NCBI GenBank assembly: GCA_005406025.1
Contig: BGZK01000713.1
Span: 186,001-250,000 of the forward strand
Direction: 5' to 3'
DNA from: Eumeta japonica
Taxonomy: Eukaryota > Arthropoda > Insecta > Lepidoptera > Psychidae
Length of the DNA stretch: 64,000 bases
In this document: piece after piece, positions 12,971 to 25,400 of the stretch
Layout: the number at the start of each line of letters is the position of its first letter
Numbering within the stretch: the stretch's first letter is position 1
Translations under genes and position numbers: made by a program
The notes under the pieces: model-generated
Database searches by the model: none
The model's input: the letters and a program-made list of their open reading frames with translations, nothing else
Told to the model about the DNA's origin: nothing

Positions 12971-13754
12971 TTGTAATTATTTACCTATATTATAATTTTG
13001 TCCTACGGTGTTTGGTTATATCTGCGAAGAGTTATTATTTAAACATATTTAAAGTATTAAAGTTTTATTAACAATAATCTTTCTAAATTTAAGAAGTTTC
13101 ACTTCTATCACGTGTATGGTGCTGCATTAGCAATTTTTTTTTCATCCTTATGACTTTCAATGCTTTAATTATAGGGAATACGGTGATCGTGAAAGCCATT
13201 GTAACTGCACGAGCTTAAAAATATGAGGATACATACTAGAAATCACTGTTCAACATGTTATTTACGACTAATACATTTAGTATCCAATACATAAAAGCAA
13301 AGGGTATACGCATTAATTGTGTTTAGTGAAAGTATAAGTCTTTTTTGATTAGTGTATTTAGGCAAGTCCATTAAATAATTTGATATATTAGGTTTTCAAT
13401 TTTAAATATAGACTTAATAAACTGAATATGGCATTTTTAGATACATATATGTACTCAGTCTCACTGTAATCGTATTTAGAAATACCCAAAAATTATAACA
13501 AGTACAGACTTGTGACAAACGCGGCAGTTCTATTTAAAGGTATTTCACACTAAGTAGATTCAACGAGATGCACACGACTCTTATCTGTGCAAGTAGCAGA
13601 CCAACAAGCACATACAGCATTTCTCTTTTGCGTTATTTGAGCCCATTCTGGATTCGTGCTGCATAAAACTGAATTCACACATACAATTACTTGAACGTTT
13701 ATTTTAACGATCATAACCGTGTGTGTGTGCTGATTATGATTCCAGCACTACACA

Positions 13755-13782
13755 CTATTTCACAATGCGTTTTGTGAAATAG
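13755..13782. repeat. Perfect 11-bp hairpin
   Basis: CTATTTCACAA (13755-13765) and TTGTGAAATAG (13772-13782) are exact reverse complements around a 6-base loop, TGCGTT. No coding or transposon context explains it. Confidence 0.7.
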
Positions 13783-16700
13783 ATGTAAAAAGTACGAAAT
13801 AGCAAGGTTGGAGAAAAAAAAAATGGAAAAAAATAATATTTATTTTTGTAAGGATATCTTCAAACGAATGAATCAATTTTGATAGAGTTTTATAGACGAA
13901 ATTCTACGTAATTCTATGAATTCTAATGTTAATTAGATTTTGATAGGCGAAAACGTTTTAAAAATTTTGGTCATTTTAGAGAATGTGCTGATGATACTAA
14001 TAGCCTTTAGAAAGAATAGCTCAATTTAAATCTGATGGCTGGCTGGTGAGATAATGTTATTTTTAATTTATTCGGGAAATGTCAAAAAACTATTCAGTGT
14101 AAATGATAAAAACGTTTTATAAGTAGTTGTGAAAATTTAATTGGAATTAACTTTAAATTGTCGTCTTGGACGTAAAGGTAATTACGTCAATACATTTAAC
14201 TTTTATCGGCCGTTGACTCTCGAGGACATTTCAATCATAGTCTTGCATTAAATATAATAAGTAATCTGGCGAACTTGTTGGTGGCTTTGTAAAGTATGTT
14301 TTGTTACATTTTAATTTAAAATTTCCATAGACATAAGTTTGTTTGTTCACGATATTAATAAAAAAAATCAGCTTTCGGTATTCGTGGTTCTTAAACTCCA
14401 GAGCTGATTTGCTTTTGATGTTGAATAATCAAACGGTTTCGGATGAACCAATGGATATAAGAACTATTTTTAAGTAAATTCTTTAATTACTATAGGTGTA
14501 CTCCACCGACCGATTCCAAATTAGCGCCAGGCGCGATGCTCAAGAAACCATAGTTATAACGAATAGTTATATTCAGAAAAATTTACCATCAGCTATTCAT
14601 ATAAAAATTACTAATCAATCAAATGTTTAAAAAATTGCTTGCCACATGTGCACTCATACAGCGTGAGTACGTGTGTACTCTCTCTCATTTCTATATAATA
14701 GATGTCTCAGAAACTTCATATGCAAACACTTACAGTGCTGTTACATTTCAAGTAACAGTAACATTATATGTGTATTGTGTAATATTACAGAATACACAGT
14801 TGTGCTTTTTAACATTTAATGATGTGATTTTATGTTTACTAAGCACGGGCAGTTTTATCTTTCGATGTATAGTATGTCTTTCTGTCTGTACCGATTTATT
14901 TAAAGTGTAATGTTGAAAATAGAGCTATCATGGTTGGCGATAGCCTAAAGAGCGATTTAAATTATGAAGTTCAGATGTCACATGAACAGATTTAAGAAGG
15001 AAATAAAATAATTTCCTTTTAATCACATTTTCTTGAATAACATGCAAATGTCTTTGGATTTATTTATTGCTTTGCTTGATTTTAATACTATGGAGATTTA
15101 AGTCGATGGTTGAAACTTGATACATATGTCTTTGGTACTGCAATACCGGCGTGGTTGTTTTAAATAAGATAATCTTAAAGATGCGAATTCGCTGTGTACA
15201 TACGTGAAAAGTTAAACTTTTTTTGTTATAATATAATTAAGAATAGATTTTGATTTGCATTATAATTACGCATAGAAACATATTCACAACATTGACAATC
15301 AACTATTTCTCTATACAATGTACATGTCATAAAAAAAAGCGGTTGAATACAACAACGACAACAACAGCAATAAAGTGTTGTTGTGTGCGCATGGCCTCAG
15401 GCTTGAACGTCTCTCTAACCTCATTAAGTGTCCAGTTTGAGACTGGCAAACGAAGTGAAGTTTGTCACATTCTAGATTCACCTCTGTCGCGCTATTTAAT
15501 GGCCAACTGCAGGATATTAAGATTTTACTGAAACAGCGCAGGCACTTCTTGTTATTTTAAAATTTCATTGTCATCACATCCCTCTAACGTGCTCAAAGAA
15601 GGGTCATTTCAAGTTATTAATTGTCTATAATACTATTGTGAAAAATCGATATTAATAGAAAAATATAAAACAGATAATAGAAAGCTCGGTGGCATTTCAC
15701 AGACAATAAACTCTGGACTATTTCAAAGCGCGCCGACAAAATCTGCCGACGTAAGCGTGTTCGGATTAAAAATCTAATTAAAGTTGCGAAATAAAGAACA
15801 AAAAAAAAGTTATATTAATATTTTTCACAGCTCCGGTTGTAAGTAGCGTGAAATTACCCGACTCGGTGATTGCGGCGCTAAATAATATGTCAGAACAAAG
15901 TCGAAAGCGCCGGTCATTGTACAAATGGTTTCGCTAGAGAGCGCCCGTTCGGGCCCGTGGCCGACGTCAGCCGAATGGAAACGGGCCGGAGCAGAATGAC
16001 GCGTGATGAATGCCAATTTATTAATTATGGACAACGCCGCGGCCTGCTCGCGAGTCTTTCTTCAGGCGCGCATCCTTTCGTCGGACACGACGCCCGGTAG
16101 AAGAATGTATAGGACTATCACTCAGATTCATTAGGTCAGTCGTAGAAATACACTTTTCTAGGAGGGCACGCTGGGCCCTCTGGAATGATTAAGACCGTAT
16201 ACAGCTAATAATCTAGAGAAATGGGAAGGTCGTTTGAATAACGTTTGAAATATATTCCGTAATACTTGACTAATAACCGACGTGTACACAGAGCGACAAG
16301 ACTAAGACGGAACAAGGTGACCTGATGGATAGGTTCCTGTATTTTCATCGGTATGACACTAATCGGACGGCATGAATTTATTATATCTAGCAAGAATATT
16401 TTTCTATGTTGAAAACAATCTTCGCTGTGAGTAGCTTTCCTGGTAACAGGATACTCAACAAGCGAGTTTCATCTTCGACATCAAAATGACCGACCTGAAA
16501 ACTCTTGAACCAAGTGTGTTCTACTCTTTATCGACACCGCATTAAGTTCAGAAACGTCACCAATTGATTGCGCTGTTTGTGCCGCATTTTGCCCTTTTTT
16601 GTAATAAAACTTCAAAATATATGGAATTTCTACGTTAGATTTACTCATATTAGTGAACAAAAAACAATAGAAAAAGACGGGACACGGTTATAATTATAAT

Positions 16701-17121
16701 TTTTCTTTTTTTAAAATGTCATCTATTTAATGGCATCAAAACTAGCCAGATACAAACAGCACTACCAAGAAAATTTTACTGTTATTTTTTACTTAAGTGA
16801 TGCAACAAACTTTTTCCCCGACCTGAGATAATATTTTATAGATGCTAATGTTACTTAAAGTGACATATATGACAAAATGTCAATAGTAAAAACGGTAAAT
16901 GCGTTGTATCTGTGACAGTTTTACATATGTGATGCAAATTTTCAATGTGGTATAGCCGTGCTATGGCCAAATTGGCTGCAGTGCGAAAATGAGCTGGCTC
17001 TACGGACGTGACGTAGTTGCATCGGCTGTTGTCTGTTTTTCGCTGTTTCGTCCACTGAAAGCTCGGTTTTTTTTTTTTTAGGTTTCTCCTTGCGGGGAGA
17101 GGGATAAAAACTAATGTATAT

Positions 17122-17141
17122 CCACGCACCCGTGTGCGTGG
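17122..17141 (-). repeat. Hairpin near the Jockey element 3' end
   Basis: CCACGCAC (17122-17129) and GTGCGTGG (17134-17141) are exact reverse complements around a 4-base loop. It lies about 45 bases before the poly(A) of the retrotransposon. Some LINE reverse transcriptases recognise a 3' stem-loop in their own RNA, and this is a candidate for such a structure; that role is inference. Confidence 0.6.
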
Positions 17142-17554
17142 GGAGTATCTCACGGACCAAAACCCCGAATAACATGATGGTGGCTTCTGCTGTCAGCTAA
17201 TGCTGTAGTCAGCTCATCTGACGCGACCGATCGACATACAGATGCCAGGCGCGTGACTCTCCACAGGTGATCCGTTCGGATCTCTCGGCATAAGGAGTCA
17301 CGAAGGTTCACGACACAGGTTGGAACCTTTAATGACCCGGTGTGCGGAAGCACCCGGGAGTTATAACCATTGACGGTTGACTGATTTAGGGACCTACTCC
17401 TATTCCATTAAATTTTCTAAAGCATTTAATTCTTCAAACCTCCGCAGTGAGGTCATCTGGCAGGTCTGAGAGGGCGTTCCGTGGCCTTCTAAAAATGATT
17501 TTCGGGAGGAGCCTCGTACGAGGCCGCAGCTGATATTAATGTGGATTTGTATGA

Positions 17555-20182
17555 TTAATAGCTATGCTGAAGAATCGCTCTGATGCGTCCTTCATAAACT
17601 TGGAGTGTAGGGAGTTCTAAGTCCCTATGGAGGACAGAGTTCTTGACGTACCATTGTGCGCCAGTCGCTCTTCTACAAAATTTTTGAATGACCTGAAGGT
17701 CTTGGAGTGCAGTCAGGGGCGGCGTGAGCAAAACTGGACACGCGTATGTCATCACCGGCCTTATGCACATCGTGTATAGAGTACGCTTATTGAGTAGTGA
17801 CATCTTGCTCTTCCTACCTATCATACCGCTCAGGCGTGACATGTAGAAAATAGCAAGTTTCTAACACGTTGGATATGATCCCTGAAGTGGAGATGTTTAT
17901 CCAGTGTGATGCCTAAGTATTTGTAATTATGCTGCCACGGAATGGGGCATTTGATATACGAAGGGTAGGGGCATTATAAGGGACGGCAAGTGTCCTCTTA
18001 ATATTACTAAAATCGAAGTAAATGGCAGCTTCTCCGAGTTGACCTCAATCCTCCAAAGTTGAAACCATTGCGTCAGCTCGTTAATGGCCCTTTGGAGGCG
18101 AGGTATATAGTTAAGACTATCACTGCGTAGAAACAGTGTTGTATCGTCCGCGAATAGTGCTAATTGGACGCCTGTTTTCGGACGCGGAATATCGTTAGTA
18201 TATGCGGAGTACAATAAAGGGAGAGCGTGGAGCCTTGAGGTACTCCCGCTCTTAAGATTTTGGAGGAGATGGTGTGTTCGTGGCGGAATGCAGAAATGTC
18301 TATTACTAATGTACTTATGTATGATTAATACTAGACGATCTGCACTTCTAAGGTGTACAGTTTGTGTATCAAGCCTGCGTGCCAAACCCTATCAAAAGCC
18401 TTAGCTACATCGAAAAAACTGCCACGGTTTTGTGCTTCCTTTTCCGATATATACTCGACTAGTCGAAGGGCTTGTTGGGGACATGAATGTTGGGGACGAA
18501 AACCAAACTGTTCGTCAATAATAAGGCCTTTTTTGAATAAGTGATCACTTAGTCGCGACTTGAGAATTTTTTCGTACAGCTTACCGAGACTACTCAATAA
18601 GCTGATGGGTCTATAACTAGCGGGGAGGTCGCGTGGTTTCCCCGGTTTTGGAATGCCGATGATAACGGCATCTTTCCATACTTCCGGAAAGTAACAATTT
18701 TTAAGCAGGCATTAAATATTGCGACCAGGAGTGCCAAAAGTGGCGGGAGAAGCACTTAATGGCTTTGTTGCTAATACCATCGAGGCCCGGAGCCTTCCTG
18801 GTTTGAGATTTTGACGAGTCCTTTGACCTCGTCTAACGTGACTGGGTCCAGATCGTCTTTCGGATCGAGGGAGACTTTCTGACGAACTTCTTCCTCGATC
18901 CGAGATGTGTGTAAGGATCATGTGGGGGAGGTGTGTGAGCATTGTCTTTCAATGCTGTTGGCGAGACCTCAGCTTTTCCCGATCTTCGAACGCGAGAGTG
19001 TGTGTCGGGGTTCTTAAGGGCGGGTACGGGCTCGTAGCCGTCCGATTTAAAGCTTTGGCCACTTGCCAATAAGCTCTGTGGGTAGGGTAATTCCTTCCAT
19101 AAGGGCACTCCAGTTTGTTATTGCGGACTTCCTGACGCGTTCCCTCACTTTACGTTGGAGGCTCTCGTGGGACCTATTAGAGCAGGGAAATCGCTTGCGC
19201 GGCGTGGGGCTGCATTTTTAGCTCTCATCAGCTTTCGAACACTCGCGGGCAGTTTCGGGTGATCGGAATTCACCGGAACCTTCCGCGAGCATTTCTTTAC
19301 CACTTTCGTGATATGGCTGGTGAGAGTACCTATGGCGTTGTCAATATCGTTAGTTGATTCGATGTCATTGGGTATTTTATTTAGAGCAGGGTGTCGATTT
19401 CCTCAAGCGCGATCGACACCTTTTCCAATGGTGGTGATTTTTTGTCCCTGGGGCGGTCATCGGAGGTAGGCCCTAATCTCATGAGGACTGGGCGATGATC
19501 GGAAGAAGACGCTGGAGCGAATCAATGCAACCTAGCTTAAGATTTACGTTCTTCATGAGAGCGATATCCAGGATATCAGGCCTATCTCCATCTTTGTCAG
19601 GAAAGTGAGTCGGATTAAGAGGCGCGATGACGTCAAACTCTAACGTATCCCTGAGATCCGCGAGAATGCGTCCATTTGTATTAGTTTCGACACAATTCCA
19701 TTCTATATTTTACTATTAAAATCACCGAATAAAATGACGTGTTCGCCGAGTGCGAGTAATGATTCTAAGTCGCTTCGGAGCAACTGTTTAGATGATGGAA
19801 GATAGACTGAAACTATTATCAGGGTTCCGTGACCTGACATAGCCAGTTTGCAAGCAGTCACTTCTAAGTTGATTAACTGAGGCGTATCCACCGGACAGCA
19901 GTGCAGGGAACGTTTATAGTATAAAACTGTACCTCCTCCTGAAGTGCCCAGTCTGTCTGTCCGTAATTGAACGTAATTCCTTAATTTACATGCTTTACGC
20001 ATGTGGGGTTTTAAAAAGGATTCTTGTACTAATATTATATCTAACGAGTACTCCTTGGCACACACATCTAACTCTACTATATTGCTGGTTAATCCACGTG
20101 CATTGAACGAGAGTAATTTGAGGCTTTTGGTTTCAGGCGTCCAGCTGAACTATGATTAGAGCACCCGGGTGCTTCGGACATT
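17555..20182 (-). pseudogene. Jockey-type ORF2 pseudogene (endonuclease and reverse transcriptase)
   Basis: The protein would nick the target and copy element RNA into DNA. The putative start MSEAPGCSNHS is near 20182. The APE-type endonuclease follows, with LKLLSFNARGLTSN, then IILVQESF (catalytic Glu), SGGGTVLYY and VILFGDFNSK (19703-20065), and PTHFPDKDG further down. The reverse transcriptase shows PASYRPISLLSSLGKLYEK, EQFGFRPQHSC and FFDVAKAFDRVWH (18331-18720) and the active-site FADD at 18143-18154. The C-terminal part (17555-17842) has the RNKRTLYTMCIRP-like and DLELPT motifs usual after Jockey-clade polymerases. The catalytic FADD is intact, but the reading frame changes several times and stops occur between the blocks. 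Length and motif order fit the family. Confidence 0.88.
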
Positions 20183-20579
20183 ATAGTGACTCTAGTTGAG
20201 ACAAGATATCTTGATGGCTGAGAATGACCGCTAAGCGGTCTTCCCAATCCTTGCCCTACGGAAGTCGGGCTAATTCTGCAAAACCCTCGCTTTTGACTAA
20301 GCGAAGTATTGCCATGACTGATTTGATATCCTCTCCGAGTATTAGATTTATCGTTAACTGGAGCCGACCCGGAGGGCTTCGGACAGGTGGAGCCCTTTGG
20401 TTCAGGCGGCCCTCGGGGGCTGATTTCTAAACCAGGCGTTTCTTACCGGTACGGGTGCTGGTTGGAATTCACCTGCTGAGGGGTTACATTATTTTTTGTT
20501 AACCAGGGTGGGGTAATTTTGGTGTTATTAACCGGAGGTAATTTTCTGGTTGGCTGACTATGTCAGTCCGTCTAGTGTG

Positions 20580-21642
20580 TTTTACGAATTTCAGACTTTA
20601 GGGCACCTTGTAATTTGCAGTGTGGTCCCCTCCACAACACACATGAAGGTTTTCCTTCAGACTCCCTTGTGCGAGTGCACTCTTTAGTCAATGAGGGACC
20701 GTGCACTTAACACATCGGGGTTGAGCATAGCAGTGAGCAGCTGCATGCCCGTAGTTTTGGCACCTGTGGCACTGTCCTGGTCCTCCCTTTTATAGGGAGG
20801 CTCAACAGTTATGCCTGACGGGCCGCATACTTTGGAGGTTTTACACATCTCCTTGGCTGTCATTTCACGGGTGCCGGAGCAGATGGGATAACCTTGATTG
20901 ACGAGGTCATTTTGACCTCGTCAGTCTAATCTCAAGGGGATACCCTTGATTACCGCTTTAATTTTCCTTTCCTCATCCAACGGATGGGTATGGAACGGAA
21001 TTTTGCCATTGATTAGCAATCTCGTAAGATTGCGGTAGTCCTGAATGGTAGAAACAGTAATTTTAATGCTATCCATCAAATTACGTGCATTAGTGTAATG
21101 GATGTGTAGTCTGTTGCACTCAACTGAGACTGTACTCCATTTGGATTTGTCCCTCAGGTAGATCGGAGGGCTTAACCTTTGGGGGCTACTGGTTTGGCAC
21201 CAGTATTTTTAGTGGGTGCGGCTTTCTCGGTTACTGGAGTACCAAGAATAACCTTATCCTGAACTGGAGCGGGGTCCGGTGATGCCGGCGAATCCATTTG
21301 ATTAGATGGATTGGTCGAAAGTTGGTCGAGTTCCATAGTGGAATCGGTTGATAATGTCTATTAGACCTATTGGCCCTTTTTTGAGGCACTTCTTGGACCT
21401 GACCACTTTAAAGTGGTCCTGGTCCTCAGGAGCCCCTGATAGTTGAGTCAGAGCCACTCGATCCGTCATCGGACAGAACACTCGCTGCTCTTTTACCCGA
21501 CGCAGATGGCGACGGTGAAGGATCTGAACGATTTCTAGTGGGTGAATTACAGCATTAATGGATTCCTCCTCGCAGGTGAACCCTTTTCACGAAGAAATTG
21601 GGTGAATAAATCCCTAAGTTGGGCTAAGTTAAGCTGGGCCAT
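20580..21642 (-). pseudogene. Jockey-type ORF1 (gag-like, zinc knuckle) pseudogene
   Basis: The likely start is ATG at 21642, giving MAQLNLAQLRDLFTQFLREK. A Pro/Ala-rich stretch follows (around 21190-21310), then a conserved PPIYLRDKSKW-like segment near 21130. The C-terminal half has a CCHC knuckle (CHRCQNYGHAAAHC, about 20731-20773), a second (CVKC ... H ... C) and a CVLCGGDHTANYKG block ending near 20600. Jockey-group ORF1 proteins bind element RNA through just such a triple cysteine region. A stop soon after the start and a stop within the second knuckle show it is inactive. ORF2 begins about 400 bases further on. Confidence 0.8.
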
Positions 21643-22229
21643 AATTACCTAGAGCAACCCTCCCGCCTTCGTAGCAGGAGGTGCTATTGCTACTAAGTAT
21701 AACTACTAATTTTGAAATTAATACTGAAATAATTATGAAAATAAATAGTAAATGTGAATCGGTAAATGTAACAAAACCTTACCAGTACCGGACACGAACC
21801 TCCTAGCTGTCTAACGTGCACGAGCGCCGCAGCACTGACACTATAAACACAATAACCAGTTCCCCACCGAACTGAATATGTAAATAGGTAAGCTATACGA
21901 ATATTAAATAATTAATTGCGCAATGCGCGCGAAACGCGCGAGTCGAGAACGGACCGAGAGCGCCCGTTCTCGAGAACGAGCAGCCGAAACGCGCGCGAAC
22001 GCGGCGGCGGCGGACGGCGGCGGACCGGCGGCGGCGGTGGCGGCAGGGCGCGCGTCCGTCGGCGGGAACGACCGTTGGATAACGGATCACACGAGCGCGG
22101 TATACACGAAACCGACACAACACTGTCACTTTAAACACAAAAATTACTTAGTTAATTACAGAAATTAATTATGAGTCGTAAGCTAAAATGCTACGATAGC
22201 AGAATTACAACCAGTAGCTATGATGCAAT

Positions 22230-22424
22230 GGCAGAGTGCGAGCACGTCCGCCAAGCGAGACAACCAGGCTATAGCTCCGTGGCATACTCTCACTTTTATA
22301 ACCCCAACCACCCTTCCTAGCCCACAGGACGCTAATGCGTTGGTGACTCTTTTGAAGTCGCGAGCACCTTAGGCGACAGTGACCACCTAGTCTCTAATGA
22401 TGTTCATTTGGCCTTCAAAAATGT
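22230..22424 (+). repeat. Short interspersed repeat, second copy of the tail family
   Basis: GCTAATGCGTTGGTGACTC, GTCGCGAGCACC and CATTTGGCCTTCAAAAA keep the block order of the copies at 330-445 and 54590-54785. It lies just beyond the 5' end of the Jockey element, in the opposite orientation to it. The start is uncertain; the tail part from 22320 is the best supported. Confidence 0.4.
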
Positions 22425-25400
22425 TATAGAAGAAAGTCATCTTGTCATTTCATGAAACACAGAAGAACGTATTATTAATATAAGGTCTGTTTGTTTGTCG
22501 TTTGTAATCCTATATATAATTACTAGACAGATTTTTATGTACAATTCAAATTAATCTATGAAGAAAGATAGTTTCAGTGTTTCGAAATTACCTGGGCGCT
22601 TTTACAGTATAAATTCTCTATTTCTTTGTCTGTCCGTCCCTTCATACTTCTATATAATTCTCATTTTAGCTTCGATCTGTATTAAGATCTGGAGCATGAA
22701 TTAAATTGGGAATGGAAATTTAAAATGGGAATGGGTAATATTTTTTTGATGATACTTGTTTATGTTGAGTTAGCATTTAATCGTTGAATTTATAAATGTG
22801 ATTTGATTTCTTTTTATGGAATAATTGCTTATTATATATTAAAATTATGTCAATATTGCTTACTAATAAGTTATTATCAGTATTATCCTAGCAATAGCCT
22901 TGCCCAACCTGGCGTGAATCGGCTCTCGCCGGCAATCAGTGTCTCCGCGGGGCGTCCCACGTGGCGAGGGAGCCGCTCGCGCGGAAGCATTCTCACTGGT
23001 ACATCACTAGTCGCAGAGCACTTCAAAAAAAATGAATTTTGTTGCTACAATTTTAAGATCTAATTTCCAATAACATATAAAAATATGTATTACATACCAA
23101 ACAAGACTATATGAACTCTATAGTTAAGTAATACAGGGTCCAATTCCTTTCGATGTGCTCGCATAGAATGTTTTCCGCTAATAATGATGCAAATAGACGG
23201 CTTAAACGCCCGCTGAGACTGAAAGAGTTTTTAATTTGACGCGAGCGCGATCGCCGGCGTCTTACGCAAGTTCGCGGTCCGCCGGCTCAGAATGGGAGTG
23301 CGTACATAATTAAAAGCGATTCTATGCTCTTGCGGCGTATTGTGATGGGTAAAAATGGGTATTCTGTTTTAGTATTATTGGCACGGCATTGTTCTGAAAT
23401 ATGTCCAAGTTAAATAATTTGATTTATATGATAATTGTTAAGATGTATGCCAGTGATCGTTTAGTTTTCTCGTTCCAAGTATGTATGAAGATGATTTTCT
23501 CTTTTAATTTAGAGCCCTATCTTTAAAATCGCTAAAAAAATAATTGTTTCTTCATTTTACAACGAATAAAACAAATCTAAGGAAAAAACTGAAAAGTAGT
23601 AAAATATGGAACTCACATTATTTTTTCTAAAAACGCACATATGAAAAAAGTATATGCTAATTCAGAGATAAAAGAAAATAAATCACAATAGTGAAAATAA
23701 TAATTCTTTAAGTGACTAAATGTAGTATGTGTAATTGTGTATGTAATTACGTATCGGTGATTATTTATGATTCTCAGTTTTCAGTCCATAATGAACCAGC
23801 TCGAAGGTCTTTAGGTCCAATCCTTCTAATATAAAATAAAACGATCGTAGGACAATACGCCTCAGGAGTGAACCGATTAAGATCCGCCACATTTATTTTT
23901 CAAATAAACGATGACGTCGCGGGTAGTGCACCTGATAATCCACGCGAAGGCCAGATGTATTTCAGGTAAAACGATAAGTCATAATTCAGCTAGTTTTCTT
24001 TCCAAATAGATTTAAGTTTCAGTGTTCTACTTAGGTGAACGGTAGAAATGTAGATAAAACTATAATTCTAAAATTTATGACCGGTAGATAATAAATAGCT
24101 CTAAGTGTAACTAAGCAACAGTTAGCGACGTGTGATTAATGTCTTAGTACAGGAATATATTCAAATTACTAATGGGCATAAAGCCCTCTTTGGCTATAGC
24201 TTAAAAAAATTTGAAAGCGTGCATACATAGCAATAACGAAAGACGCACGTAGACTGGAATTTTATAAATAAAATTCGCGTAAAGAAAAAACAGCCAAGCG
24301 CGAGTCGAATGCACAAATGAAGTGTTACATATCACAGCATAATAATATTTAACAGGTTGTATAAGGAGCACTTCTAATTTTTTACTTTATTTTTATTATT
24401 CGTAGTTATAGTCGCTATGATAATGGCACTCTCAAAATTCCTAGTGTTATTACGTTTCAGAGTATTCAGCCCTATGACAGGTGGACAGAGAGACGACAGA
24501 GGCTTAATAATAGCGACCCGTTGGCATCTTTTGAGTACGGAACCCTAACAAATGCATAGCGTTACGAAATCGCTTCCAAAACCTCTTTGGTGCTATGGAT
24601 ACACAGAGAAGAGAAAAGAACTAAATCGTTACAATCTACCGAATCGAAAAGCGTGTCGCATCACTCCGCCATATCTACATCGACAGCCGTAACTCCGCGA
24701 CGCGGTTCCACGGTGCCGGCGCTCGTCTCGTCTGCAAACGGCAACAAAGACTGGCCAAAGTGAACAGACAATCTTGTCGTTTACTGGTCAACTGTAGATG
24801 TTACCTAATGACCTTCACTTTCCTCTTAATTTATTCTTTTACTTAATCAATTACAAAATAAATATAAAATATCCAGTATTTTCGTTACAAGAACTATTCT
24901 CCAATCCAGCATAAATATACTACGTAGAAGAAAAATATTTTGAAGAATAATTACCGATCCACACCAAGCAATCTTTATATTTCAGATTCAAAGGACTGAA
25001 CTTTTAGCCCTTCACGTCGATCCTGCGGCGGTGGGTGCCGATAACTGCAGTCTTCACGAACGCGGCGGCACGTCCGAGATCAGCGGCTTAATCCGACTAA
25101 TTAGCCCGTAGTCCTCCGATTCTCATGCGGTATTAATATGAGGTTCGAACGCTTCGAATGCAGCAATCTCGAACATTCTCCTCGCACTGTTAAAACCGTT
25201 GCGTATTTGCTTGTTTCATATCATGAAACTTTTATTTCAAAAACGTCATTGAGAACTGAATGCATATTACGTCATACCTCAACATACGGGTGTGTTTGAT
25301 AGATATTTTGAAAAGTTATGTAGTGTTGCAATGAAGTCTTTTTTTTGATGTTTTCGATTTATTAAATTAAAATTATTAATAACGACATTAAAATTTTTAA

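Larger units (their letters stand above)
11998..17066. other. Gene-free stretch between piggyBac and the Jockey element
   Basis: No gene recognised. Noted parts: a GC-richer patch with several CpGs at 12170-12420; a promoter-like segment at 12893-12970; a hairpin at 13755-13782; a GC-richer island at about 15720-16090 whose minus-strand frame (15825-16034) shows no family resemblance. The rest is AT-rich. Confidence 0.45.
17067..22130 (-). mobile_element. Jockey-type non-LTR retrotransposon, near complete, inactive
   Basis: Read on the minus strand the element runs from a 5' leader (somewhere between about 22130 and 21700) through ORF1 (from 21642) and ORF2 (from about 20182) to a 3' untranslated region that ends in a 13-base poly(A), seen as T17067-17079 on the plus strand. 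The order zinc-knuckle ORF1, endonuclease, reverse transcriptase, poly(A) is that of the Jockey superfamily. Both ORFs are broken by frameshifts. The leader holds a very GC-rich CGG-repeat tract (about 21995-22050). I could not find a target site duplication, so the 5' limit is uncertain; 21700 is the safe minimum. Confidence 0.85.

Noticed and set aside
21893..22168. Overlapping open frames rich in Arg, Pro or Ala
   Set aside because: They arise from the CGG-repeat tract in the leader of the Jockey-type element; all frames are open on both strands.
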